Positions 8,080 through 16,134 of a DNA stretch of 64,000 nt are shown one piece after another. A program made the position numbers and the translations under genes. The stretch is taken from contig NZ_JODY01000002.1 of assembly GCF_000718015.1 (NCBI RefSeq), forward strand, positions 1-64,000, read 5' to 3'. The notes beneath the pieces are model-generated. The model had not been told where the DNA came from. It was given only the letters and a program-made list of their open reading frames with translations, and searched no databases. This DNA comes from Streptomyces catenulae. Lineage in GTDB: Bacteria; Actinomycetota; Actinomycetes; Streptomycetales; Streptomycetaceae. Positions within the stretch are counted from its first letter, which is position 1; each line of letters begins with the position of its first letter.

Positions 8080-8092
8080 TATAGTCCGCGTA
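8080..8092 (+). promoter_or_regulatory. -10 element for a probably leaderless LysR transcript
   Basis: TATAGT (8080-8085) is a strong -10 hexamer whose last base is 6 nt before the ATG at 8092, and no Shine-Dalgarno sequence is present. Transcription would start at or next to the A of the start codon, giving a leaderless mRNA. No convincing -35 is visible. Confidence 0.45.
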
Positions 8093-9000
8093 TGGGTCCG
8101 GAACTCCGTCATCTGCGCTATCTGATCGCGGTCGCCGAGCACGGCAACTTCACCCGCGCCGCCGAGGCGCTGACCGTCTCCCAACCGACGCTGTCGCAGC
8201 AGATCAAGCAGTTGGAACGGTCGGTGGGCGCCCAGCTTTTGGACCGCAGCGGGCGCACCGTGCGGCTGACCGACGCGGGCACCGCCTACGTCCACTACGC
8301 GCGGCGGGCGCTGCGGGAGCTGGCCGCCGCCGACCGTGCGGTGCTGGACGTCGCGGATCTGACCCGGGGCCATCTGCGGCTGGCCATGACGCCGACGTTC
8401 ACCGCGTATCTGCTCGGTCCGCTGGTGGCGGCGGTGCACGACGAGCACCCCGGGCTGACGCTGGAGGTGCACGAGGAGCCGCAGGACCGGATCGAGGCGG
8501 GGCTGCTCGCCGACGACCTCGACCTCGGCATCGCCTTCGAGGGCCCGCATCTGCCGGGTATCGCCGCCACCGCGCTGTTCGCCGAGACCCTCGGGCTGGT
8601 CGCCACCGCGCACCGGCCCGGGGCCGACGATCCACGGCCGATGCCGGTGGACCGGCTCGGCGGGCAGCCGCTGGCGCTGCTCAGCGCGGACTTCGCGACG
8701 CGGCGCCACATCGACACCTACTTCGCCCACCACCGCATCGACCCGCCGATCGCGGTGGAGGCCAACACCATCCAGGCGCTCACCGAGATCGTCCGGCGCA
8801 CCCCGCTGCTGGCCACCGTGTTGCCCGACGCGATCACCGACGACCATCCGCATCTGGCGCCGGTGCCGCTCGATCCGCCGCTGCCGACCCGGGTGGCGGC
8901 GCTGCTGCGGCGGGAGAGCGCGTACCGCAGCGCCGCCGCCCGCGCCTTCACCGGCGTGGTCGCGCGGGTGGTCCGCGACCGCGGCTACCCCGCGCCCTGA
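8092..9000 (+). CDS. LysR-family transcriptional regulator
   Basis: A 302-residue LysR regulator. The N-terminal winged helix-turn-helix (1-60) shows HLRYLIAVAEHGNFTRAAE and SQPTLSQQIKQLERSVG; residues 90-300 form the periplasmic-binding-protein-like effector domain, with the CynR/CbbR-like start GHLRLAMTPTF. In E. coli the cyn genes are activated by the LysR protein CynR, so control of the cyanate genes is an attractive idea, but the gene is 2.4 kb from cynT and next to an amidohydrolase. The ATG at 8092 has no ribosome-binding site and lies 6 nt after a TATAGT box. Confidence 0.9.
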   Translation: MGPELRHLRYLIAVAEHGNFTRAAEALTVSQPTLSQQIKQLERSVGAQLLDRSGRTVRLTDAGTAYVHYARRALRELAAADRAVLDVADLTRGHLRLAMTPTFTAYLLGPLVAAVHDEHPGLTLEVHEEPQDRIEAGLLADDLDLGIAFEGPHLPGIAATALFAETLGLVATAHRPGADDPRPMPVDRLGGQPLALLSADFATRRHIDTYFAHHRIDPPIAVEANTIQALTEIVRRTPLLATVLPDAITDDHPHLAPVPLDPPLPTRVAALLRRESAYRSAAARAFTGVVARVVRDRGYPAP

Positions 9001-9059
9001 GCGCGGCGCCCGGGCGCGCGGCACCGGGCGGGGCGGGCGCCGATGAGAGAATCGGGCCC

Positions 9060-9710
9060 ATGACAGGGTCTGAGAAGTTCGAGCCCGAATCGGAGCGGGT
9101 CACCCGGCAGTTGCGCGACGACATCATCGACGGTGTCCGCGCGCCCGGCAGCAAACTGGTCGAGCGGGAGCTGGCCGCGGAGTTGGGCGTGAGCCGCCTG
9201 CCGATCCGGGACGCCCTGAAGGCGCTGGTCACCGAGGGGCTGGTGACGCCGCGGCCCCGCAGCTGGGCCGTGGTGCGGGAGTTCACCCCGTCGGACCTCG
9301 CCGATCTGGAGGAGGTCCGCTCGGCGCTGGAGACGATGGCGTTCCGCCTCGCCGCGCAGCGCCGCACCCGCGCCGGGCTGGCCCGGCTCCGCGCCGACCT
9401 CGACGCCGAGCTGTCGGCGGCCCGCGCGGGCGATGCGGTACGGGCCCGGCGGGCGGCGGCCGACTTCCACGAGACGGTGATCTCACTCGCCGACAACGAA
9501 CTCCTCAACGAGCTGGAGCGCACCCTGCGCAGCCGGATGCGGTGGCTGCTGGGCCAGCACGACGACCTGGTGGCGATCGCCGAGGAACATCAGGCGCTCT
9601 ACGACGCCGTCGCGGACCGCGACGCGGACCGGGTCGCGGAGCTGACGGCACGTCACCTGGCGACCAGCCGCCGGGTGACCGCGGCCCGGCAGGCCCGCCG
9701 CGAGGGCTGA
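9060..9710 (+). CDS. GntR-family regulator, FadR/FCD subfamily (second copy)
   Basis: A 216-residue regulator related in design to the one at 5844-6563. The winged helix includes LVERELAAELGVSRLPIRDA; the FCD domain follows from about residue 85, with candidate metal ligands D/H in RRAAADFHETVIS, EEHQALYDAV and TARHLATSR. The gene lies downstream of the LysR gene in the same direction and ends before a convergent VanZ-type gene, separated by a hairpin. No Shine-Dalgarno sequence precedes ATG 9060, and GAGAAT ends 7 nt upstream, so a leaderless transcript is possible. The ligand is unknown. Confidence 0.88.
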   Translation: MTGSEKFEPESERVTRQLRDDIIDGVRAPGSKLVERELAAELGVSRLPIRDALKALVTEGLVTPRPRSWAVVREFTPSDLADLEEVRSALETMAFRLAAQRRTRAGLARLRADLDAELSAARAGDAVRARRAAADFHETVISLADNELLNELERTLRSRMRWLLGQHDDLVAIAEEHQALYDAVADRDADRVAELTARHLATSRRVTAARQARREG

Positions 9711-9750
9711 GGGCCCGCGCGACGGCGGGGCCCGGCGGAGCGTTCCGGGC

Positions 9751-9780
9751 GCGCGGCGGCCGGGCGAAGGGCCGCCGCGC
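9751..9780. terminator. Bidirectional terminator
   Basis: A perfect 11-bp G+C stem (9751-9761 with 9770-9780) with an 8-nt loop lies between the convergent GntR and VanZ/RDD genes. Confidence 0.7.
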
Positions 9781-9789
9781 ACCCGTCGG

Positions 9790-11211
9790 TCACGGTCCGG
9801 CGGGGGTCTTTCCGGCAGTGTCCGGGGCGTCCGGGGCCTCCGCGGCGGGGGCCGCGGGCTTCGCCGCGGGGGCCGCGGGCTTCGCGTCGGCGGCACCGGC
9901 GGCCGGGGTGTCCGCGCCCGGGGTCGCGGGGGCACCGGGCTTCGCGCCGGTCTCGGTTGCGCCCGCACCGGCCGTGCCCGCTTCCGCAGCATCCGCACCC
10001 GGCCCCGGCTCCGTACCGGCAGCCGCCGTCGTCGCCGTCGCCGCCTCCGCCGCCCGCTTCCGGGCCCGCCCGTGTGGCAGCGGCCGGTTGACGACGCCGG
10101 ACCAGATCTCGTGGTGGCCCAGGCCCTCGGGGTGGCGGTGGGCGGCGCGGGCGGCCCAGAGGTAGACGCCGAGGCAGACCAGCGCGCCGCAGCACAGCAG
10201 CGCCGCGAGGACCAGCATCTCCACCGCGCCGCCGGTCGCGCCGCCCTCCAGCACCCGCACGAAGAGCAGCGCCATGCCCAGCGCCAGGACCAGCGGCGGT
10301 GCGGCGAGGACCAGCGCCCGCAGGGTCAGCGCGCCCAGCCCGGGGCGGGAGCCGTCGCGGGCGGTCAGCCGGAGCAGCAGCACCCGCTTGCCCGGCGTGA
10401 ACCCGCCGGTCAGCCACGGCACCACGACGAACCACAGCACGGTCAGGAGCACCGAGGTCAGCACCGCCGTCTCGGCGTCGCTGAGCAGCGTCACCACGAA
10501 GCTCACCGGCGGCCCCACCAGCAGCAGCCCCGTCACGTCCAGCAGCAGCGCGACCAGCCGTCGGCCGAACGGGACCTTGTCACCGGCGGCCAGCGCCCGG
10601 TCGTCCAGGGTGTTCAGCTCCGGCAGCCTGCGGGCCAGCGGCGCGACGACCAGCCAGCCCAGCGACGCCCCGGCCGCGTTGGCCAGCAGGTCGTCCATCG
10701 CGAAGAGCCGGTACGGGCAGGGGTAGATCCCCCACAACCCGGTGAACTGCGTCAGCTCGAAGAAGAGCGAGACGCCGAACCCGGCGAGGGTGGCGGCGAG
10801 CAGACCGCGCCGCAGGTGCAGCCGGACGAAGACGCCCAGCGGCAGCAGCAGGAGGAGGTTGAAGACCGTCTGCCAGAACGCCGAGTTGTGCAGGATCAGC
10901 GCGCCGAAGGAGACCTGGTGGTGGGCCTCCTTCCACATGTCGGCGACGAACATCCCCGGTGTCCACTGCGGATGCTTGAAGGTCGGGAACGCCCGGCAGA
11001 CGTCCACCGCGCCGCTCGGCAGCGGCACCACCACGAGGCAGAGCGCCGAGATGGCGAAGTAGACGAACGCGAAGACGGAGAGGGTGCGCCAGCGGGTCAT
11101 GATGCCGTGGCGCCGGTAGAGGACGATCGCCACCGGCACCGAGAGCAGCAGGGCGAGGGCGGGGAAGAGCATCGCCGCGGTGTTCAGCGGCAGGAGGTAG
11201 GCGCCGGTCAC
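9790..11211 (-). CDS. VanZ-family membrane protein with RDD-like domain
   Basis: A 473-residue polytopic membrane protein. The N-terminal part (about 1-180, several helices) resembles VanZ, the teicoplanin-resistance accessory family, with the conserved SLFFELTQFTG segment. The middle part (about 200-340) has FGRRLVALLLDVTGLL and GGFTPGKRVLLLRL, the pattern of RDD membrane domains. The C-terminal 110 residues are Ala/Pro/Gly-rich with AAPAAKPA-type repeats and probably project from the membrane. GTG 11211 was chosen because its GTGA overlaps the stop of a small upstream frame and is preceded by GAGGG. The function is not established; a role at the cell envelope is likely. Confidence 0.8.
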   Translation of the reverse strand: MTGAYLLPLNTAAMLFPALALLLSVPVAIVLYRRHGIMTRWRTLSVFAFVYFAISALCLVVVPLPSGAVDVCRAFPTFKHPQWTPGMFVADMWKEAHHQVSFGALILHNSAFWQTVFNLLLLLPLGVFVRLHLRRGLLAATLAGFGVSLFFELTQFTGLWGIYPCPYRLFAMDDLLANAAGASLGWLVVAPLARRLPELNTLDDRALAAGDKVPFGRRLVALLLDVTGLLLVGPPVSFVVTLLSDAETAVLTSVLLTVLWFVVVPWLTGGFTPGKRVLLLRLTARDGSRPGLGALTLRALVLAAPPLVLALGMALLFVRVLEGGATGGAVEMLVLAALLCCGALVCLGVYLWAARAAHRHPEGLGHHEIWSGVVNRPLPHGRARKRAAEAATATTAAAGTEPGPGADAAEAGTAGAGATETGAKPGAPATPGADTPAAGAADAKPAAPAAKPAAPAAEAPDAPDTAGKTPAGP

Positions 11212-11363
11212 CGGGGGCCCTCCCCCGCGGCGGTGTGCTCCCGGTGCGGACGCGCCGCCGGGTATCCGTCGGCCGCCGGTGGCCCCGCGGCGCGGTGGTC
11301 CGCCACCGCGCACCGCGTCTTCGGCCGGACGACTCCCGTGGGCGGGAAGGTCCCGAGGTTCAT
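11208..11363 (-). CDS. Small coupled ORF upstream of the VanZ/RDD gene
   Basis: A 51-codon frame from ATG 11363 (AGGACAGAG upstream) that ends in a TGA overlapping the GTG of the VanZ/RDD gene as GTGA. About nine tenths of its third codon positions are G or C, as in real genes here, and the 4-nt overlap is typical of translational coupling. The product is basic and Pro/Ala-rich with no recognised domain. It may be a true small protein, a leader frame that delivers ribosomes to the VanZ start, or the N-terminal end of a rearranged gene. Confidence 0.4.
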   Translation of the reverse strand: MNLGTFPPTGVVRPKTRCAVADHRAAGPPAADGYPAARPHREHTAAGEGPR

Positions 11364-11626
11364 CTCTGTCCTGTCATCTTTCACAGCAAGGATCGCGGGA
11401 GCCCGCCCCGGTGAACGGGGTCGTCCCGGCGCCGCAGGGCGGGGCACGGGAACGGGCTTCCGCCGTGATCCTGTCAGACGGAAAGTCGCCCCCGGAAACC
11501 CGTATACACCCCGTCCGACCTGCCCGTTTCACCCCGCGGGGGCGAATCGGTCGGTACCGCACCACTCCCCCCGACCGCCGCCGGGGGAAGCGGTGGGCCG
11601 GTGCCCGCCGGGCCGGGACGCGGCGG
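11364..11626. other. Intergenic region, no gene seen
   Basis: These 263 bases lie between the VanZ-side transcription unit and the end of the GH76 gene. A short hairpin (CCCCG/CGGGG at 11406-11420) is the only structure I noticed. It should hold the promoter of the VanZ unit and the 3' end of the GH76 transcript. Confidence 0.5.
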
Positions 11627-12784
11627 CTACGGTGCCGCGTTCAGCAGGTCCAGCGCGGAGTGCTGGCAGCCGTGGCCGGGACCGTCGCCGCGGTCGCCGT
11701 TCCAGTGCGGGCCGTACCGGTCGTGCGCGTCGCGGTCCTTGGCGTAGGCGGTGTCCGCCTGCTTCTTCAGATAGCCGTCGTAGGGGTGCCCGTCCAGCGC
11801 CCGGTCGAGGACGCCGAGACCGCGGACGTAGGCGCCCTTGAAGCTGGGACCGTCGCCGGTGCAGGAGGAGGACTCGCCCGGCTCGCGGAGGATGCCGCCC
11901 GGGTTGAGGTCGCGCGATCCGGTGGAGGCGTCGGCCAGTTCGCGGGCGGCGCGCAGCAGCTCCGGATCGCCGGTGGCCTGGTGCAGCTCGGTGAGACCGC
12001 CGAGGATCACGCCCTGGTTGTAGGTCCAGGTCGGCTGGCCGTTGTTCCGGCAGGAGCCGTCCAGACCGTCGTTGATCAGGTGCTTTGCGTTGATCATGCC
12101 GCTGCCGCGCAGCCAGTTCCAGCCGCTGGTCGCCCGGTCCAGGGAACGGGTGTCGCCGGGCGTCCGGTTGTGCAGGGCGGCGTTGAGCGCCACGTACAGC
12201 TCGTTGGTGACGGCGTTCTTGTACGCGGTGTCGGTCTTCCACTGGACGCCGCCGCCGCAGGTGCCGGTCCAGTAGCGGGCCATGTGGTCGGCGTCGGCGC
12301 GGGCGGTGTCGAGGTAGCGGGCGTCGCCGGTGAGGTCGTACGCCTTGATCCAGGCCAGCCCCCACCAGCCGGTGTCGTCGAGGTACTCGTTGCGGAACTG
12401 CCTCTGGTTGCCGCCGTCGGTGCGGTCCTTGTTCTTGTCGTACGTCTCGTCGACGGCGTGGGCGAAGCGCGTGTCGCCGGTGCGCCGCATGGTGTCGATG
12501 ACGGCGGTCAGCGCGTTGGCACTGGTCCACCAGGCGTTGCCGCCGAAGAGCCCGGTCTTGTGGTCGTAGTCCCGCATCAGCGCGGTGGCGGCGGCCATCC
12601 GGCGGTCGGCGGTGACCGGGGCGGCGCGGTCCGCCCGGGAGCGGTCCGGTGTGGCGGCGGGCGCGGGTGCCGCGACGGCGGCGAGCACCCCCGCGGCGGC
12701 GAGCGCGGCGGCCGTGCGGCGCACCCTCGCGCGCCGCGGGGACGCCGGTGCCGGGTCGGAGGTGGTGTCCGGTTTCGGTGGCAT
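11627..12784 (-). CDS. Secreted glycoside hydrolase family 76 (alpha-1,6-mannanase type)
   Basis: A 385-residue exported enzyme. Residues 1-44 form a long signal peptide with RRARVRRT before a hydrophobic alanine-rich core that ends APAA. The mature part is an (alpha/alpha)6 barrel of family GH76, which hydrolyses alpha-1,6-mannan of fungal walls or actinobacterial lipomannan. The catalytic aspartate pair is D136-D137 in NEYLDDTGWWGLAWI, and WTYNQGVILGGLTELHQATG is another family hallmark. ATG 12784 was chosen over a frame running to 13402, which would extend into the divergent kinase gene. The gene is transcribed divergently from the kinase operon; the 290-bp gap must hold both promoters. 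Confidence 0.88.
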   Translation of the reverse strand: MPPKPDTTSDPAPASPRRARVRRTAAALAAAGVLAAVAAPAPAATPDRSRADRAAPVTADRRMAAATALMRDYDHKTGLFGGNAWWTSANALTAVIDTMRRTGDTRFAHAVDETYDKNKDRTDGGNQRQFRNEYLDDTGWWGLAWIKAYDLTGDARYLDTARADADHMARYWTGTCGGGVQWKTDTAYKNAVTNELYVALNAALHNRTPGDTRSLDRATSGWNWLRGSGMINAKHLINDGLDGSCRNNGQPTWTYNQGVILGGLTELHQATGDPELLRAARELADASTGSRDLNPGGILREPGESSSCTGDGPSFKGAYVRGLGVLDRALDGHPYDGYLKKQADTAYAKDRDAHDRYGPHWNGDRGDGPGHGCQHSALDLLNAAP

Positions 12785-13074
12785 ACGGGCTCCTCGTCGT
12801 CGGGGGGCCGAAGGCGGCGGCCCACCGGATGCGGTCACCTCCGAGGACGCCGCCCGCCGGGCGTCAAGTTCCGTACGGCGCCGGAGCGTTGGCGTCCACG
12901 CCGGGCGGTGCGGCGGCCGGTCCGCGGTCGGGCGGCGGTCGGGCGACGGGAGCCGCCGCGGCGGGCGGTGCCGCGGCCCCGGTCCGGCCGGGTCCGGCGG
13001 GATCACCCCGGCCGCCCGGGGATCCGACCGCCGGGTAGGCTCGCGTGCCGGTGTGTGACGAACGGGGAGACGGT

Positions 13075-13944
13075 ATGGAAGGGCTGCGGCAGGACGATCC
13101 GCCGCGGATCGGGGAGTTTCTGACGCTGGCGCGGCTCGATCCGGCCGCGCGGCGGGGCGTTCCCGAACGGCGCTATCTGGCGCGCAGCGCCGACGGGGCG
13201 CGGACGGTGCTGATCGCTCTGCCGCTCCAGGGTGCCGATCCGGGGCGCTGGGCGGCCGAGGCGCGGTGGGCGGCGAAGCTGAACCAGCCCGGTCTGTGGC
13301 CGGTGGCGGAGGTCGGCGGCAGCGCCGCGTTCCCCTGGCGCGCCTCGCCCTACCGGCCGGTGCTGCCGCTGCCGGAGGCGCTGGACGCCTGCGGCGGTCC
13401 ACTGCCCGAGGAGGCGGTGCGGGCGCTCGGTGCGGCGCTCGCCGAATCGCTGGCGTCGGCGCACGTCCTGGGCGTGGTGCACGGCGGGCTGTGCCCGGCC
13501 GCGGTGCTGCTCACCGCGTACGGTCCGCTGGCGTCGTGCTTCGGCGCGGTGCGCGCGGCGGCTCCGGAGGGCGCGCCGCGGACCGGGCTGCCCGGCATCG
13601 ACGCGGGCTGCCTCGCCCCCGAACCGGCCGCGGGCGGTCCGGTGCAGGCATCCGCCGATGTGTACGCGCTGGGCGCGGTCCTGGCGTACGCGGCGACCGG
13701 CCACACGGTGCCGGAGCGGGCGGAGCTACCGGCCGGACTGCGGGCGCCGATCACCGCCTGTCTGTCGCGGGATCCCGCCGCGCGGCCCGAACCGGCGCGG
13801 CTGCTCGCGGAGTTGGCGCCGGGCGCGGCCTGGGGTACGCAGAGCGCGGGCACCGAGCCGGCGAAGCTGCCCGGCCGGGTGGTCGCGGCCCTGTCCCTCC
13901 AGGCGGCCGCGGTGCTCGCCGCCGAACTCCCCGAGGTGCGCTGA
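13075..13944 (+). CDS. Protein kinase-like protein lacking catalytic motifs (pseudokinase)
   Basis: A 289-residue protein with the outline of a Hanks-type kinase catalytic domain and no membrane segment. The essential motifs are degraded: the glycine loop is absent, the VAIK lysine is not evident (VLIALPLQ), the catalytic loop reads HGGLCPAAV instead of HRDLKPSN, and DFG is replaced by CFGAVR. The late subdomain with DVYALGAVLAYAATG and a trailing CLSRDPAARPEPARLL remain intact. It is therefore probably a pseudokinase that binds or scaffolds its active neighbours. The gene is first of three in a row, and the next kinase starts 4 bp after its stop. ATG 13075 follows GGGGAGACGG. Confidence 0.75.
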   Translation: MEGLRQDDPPRIGEFLTLARLDPAARRGVPERRYLARSADGARTVLIALPLQGADPGRWAAEARWAAKLNQPGLWPVAEVGGSAAFPWRASPYRPVLPLPEALDACGGPLPEEAVRALGAALAESLASAHVLGVVHGGLCPAAVLLTAYGPLASCFGAVRAAAPEGAPRTGLPGIDAGCLAPEPAAGGPVQASADVYALGAVLAYAATGHTVPERAELPAGLRAPITACLSRDPAARPEPARLLAELAPGAAWGTQSAGTEPAKLPGRVVAALSLQAAAVLAAELPEVR

Positions 13945-13948
13945 CACC

Positions 13949-16108
13949 ATGCAGACCGCTCTTCTCCACGACGATCCGCACACCGTCGGCCCGTATCTGC
14001 TGCTGTCCCGGCTGGGCGGCGGCGGGATGGGCACCGTCTATCTGGCGCGGACGGCGGGCGGCCGCACCGTCGCGCTCAAGGTGCTGCACCAGCGGCTGTC
14101 CGCCGACACCGGGCTGCGCCACCGCTTCCGGCTGGAGGCGGACGCGGCGCGGGTGATCGGTGGCCGCCACGGCGCGCAGGTCCACGACGCCGATCCGGAC
14201 GCGCCCCGGCCGTGGCTGGCGACGGAGTACGTACTCGGCCCGCCGCTGGACGACGCGGTGGCGGCCACCGGTCCGCTGCCGGAGCGGGCCGTGCGGGCGC
14301 TGGGCGCGGCGCTGGCCCGGGGGCTGGCGCAGCTGCACCGTTCGGAGGTGGTGCACCGCGATCTCAAGCCGTCGAACATCCTGGTCACGGCGGACGGACC
14401 GAGGATCATCGACTTCGGGGTGGCGCACGCCGTCGGCGAGGCGCCGCTGACGCAGGCGGGCGCGGCGGTGGGGACGCCCGCGTTCATGTCGCCGGAGCAG
14501 GCGGCGGGTCTCGAACACGCCACGGCGGGCGATGTGTTCGCGCTCGGCGGGCTGCTGGTGTTCGCCGCGTCCGGCCACGGCCCGTTCGGCTCCGGGCAGC
14601 CCACCGATCTGCTCTACCGCGTCCGCTACACCGAGGCGGACCTCGGCGGGGTGCCGCCGGAGCTGGTGCCGCTGCTGGGCCGCTGTCTGGCGAAGGACCC
14701 GGCGCAGCGCCCGACGACCGAGGAGCTGGCCACCGCGCTGGCGCCGGACGGCGTTCCGCAGGTCTTCGCGGAGGTGCTGCCGGACGGGGTGCTGCGGATG
14801 ATCGCGCGGCGCGGTGACGACGTGTGGCGGCAGCCGCCGCGGCTGACGCCGCCGCCCCCGGACCTGCCGCCGGGCCCGGCGACGCCGCCGGGCGGGGCGG
14901 CGGGGCCGTCGCGGCGCCGGATGCTGGCGATGACCGCGGGTGGCGTCGTCGCGGGCGCCGGGGTGGCGGGCGGGCTGTGGGCGTGGCTGGGCCGGGGCGG
15001 CGGGCCCGGCGGGGAGGCGCCGCCGCCGGAGCCGGTGAAGCCGCCGACCCGGCTGTGGACGTTCCCCTCGCGCACCCCGGACCGGTTCGGCGACGTGGTG
15101 TCGACCCCGCACGGGCTGGCGATGCCCGCGGGCGTCGTGCTGTGCGGCGTCAACCCGGAGAGCGGCGAGGGCACCTGGCAGGCGAACGTCGCCGACGTCT
15201 GGCGGTGGGCGGTGGGCGGCACCGACCTCTACGCGCTCCGCGACGACGAGCAGGGCAAAAAGCTGGCGATCTGCCTGCTCGACCCGGCGGACGGCCAGCC
15301 CGGGAAACCGCTGGTGGAGCTGGCGGAGTACCGCGGCGGCGAGAACCGTAACCAACTGCTGTGCGTGGCGGGGAAGACGGCGTATCTGGCGGCCCGGGCG
15401 GTCTCGCCGGACCGCTGGTACGTCCTCGCCGTCGAGCTGCGCACCGGCCGGGTGCGGTGGCGCACCGGTGTCGATGCGGCGGCCGACGGCTATCTGCCGC
15501 CGATGCTGCGCGGGGTGGTCGTCGGCGACCGGCTGGTGGTGTCCCGCTCCGACTCCGGCATCCACTTCGTCAATGTCACGACGTACGCCCTCGCCGACGG
15601 CAAGGTGGGCTGGACGCAAGCCTCGCCGTTCTCCGGCGAGCCGCCGTCCGAGCTGCCCGTCGACGACCGGTACGTCTACCTCTCCGACGCGGCGGTCGGC
15701 GCCCGGAAGCTGGCCGACGGGGAGAGCGGCTGGCTCTTCGGCCACGACCGCGACGTCGGCGGCAGCGCGGGCCAGACCCGCGTCTACGGTCCCCCGGCGC
15801 TGCACGGCGGTGTCCTGTACTGCACCGAGGGCGACCGCGGTCTGGTGGCGCTGGACGCGCTGACCGGCAGCCTCAACTGGGCGGAGAAGGGCCTCAAGGG
15901 CCGCCGCCTCCGCCGCGACGTCGCGCCGGTCGTGGGCCGGAAGTACGTCTACAGCCTCGACGACAAGGGGCTGCGCGCGGTGGACCTCCGCAGCCGCACC
16001 GCGGTGTGGACGTTCCCCACCGACGCGACGGTGCTGGCCGCCGACCGGGAGCGCGGAAAGCTCTACCTCCGCGAGGAACGGGCCACCTTCGCGCTGCCGC
16101 TCGCCTGA
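13949..16108 (+). CDS. Membrane Ser/Thr protein kinase with PQQ-type beta-propeller
   Basis: A 719-residue kinase. Residues about 12-270 form the Hanks-type domain with GGGGMGTVYLAR (glycine loop), VALKVLHQ (lysine), HRDLKPSNILV, IDFGVAH and MSPEQAAG, so it should be active. A proline-rich linker leads to RRRMLAMTAGGVVAGAGVAG at about 325-345, the single transmembrane segment. The extracellular part (360-719) consists of PQQ/WD-like repeats such as GLVALDALTGSLNW, probably a sensor propeller. ATG 13949 is 4 bp after the pseudokinase stop. The three adjacent genes (13075-18258) appear to be one operon encoding a signalling complex. Confidence 0.92.
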   Translation: MQTALLHDDPHTVGPYLLLSRLGGGGMGTVYLARTAGGRTVALKVLHQRLSADTGLRHRFRLEADAARVIGGRHGAQVHDADPDAPRPWLATEYVLGPPLDDAVAATGPLPERAVRALGAALARGLAQLHRSEVVHRDLKPSNILVTADGPRIIDFGVAHAVGEAPLTQAGAAVGTPAFMSPEQAAGLEHATAGDVFALGGLLVFAASGHGPFGSGQPTDLLYRVRYTEADLGGVPPELVPLLGRCLAKDPAQRPTTEELATALAPDGVPQVFAEVLPDGVLRMIARRGDDVWRQPPRLTPPPPDLPPGPATPPGGAAGPSRRRMLAMTAGGVVAGAGVAGGLWAWLGRGGGPGGEAPPPEPVKPPTRLWTFPSRTPDRFGDVVSTPHGLAMPAGVVLCGVNPESGEGTWQANVADVWRWAVGGTDLYALRDDEQGKKLAICLLDPADGQPGKPLVELAEYRGGENRNQLLCVAGKTAYLAARAVSPDRWYVLAVELRTGRVRWRTGVDAAADGYLPPMLRGVVVGDRLVVSRSDSGIHFVNVTTYALADGKVGWTQASPFSGEPPSELPVDDRYVYLSDAAVGARKLADGESGWLFGHDRDVGGSAGQTRVYGPPALHGGVLYCTEGDRGLVALDALTGSLNWAEKGLKGRRLRRDVAPVVGRKYVYSLDDKGLRAVDLRSRTAVWTFPTDATVLAADRERGKLYLREERATFALPLA

Positions 16109-16134
16109 GCCCTCTCGTCCAGGAAGGACCGAAG

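Noticed and set aside
4998..8084. 1028-codon plus-strand frame across the cyn operon and GntR region
   Set aside because: It lies mostly antisense to cynT and GntR and out of frame with the second amidohydrolase, all of which have conserved motifs.
12785..13402. N-terminal extension of the GH76 gene
   Set aside because: It would run into the divergent pseudokinase gene and put the signal peptide in the middle of the protein.
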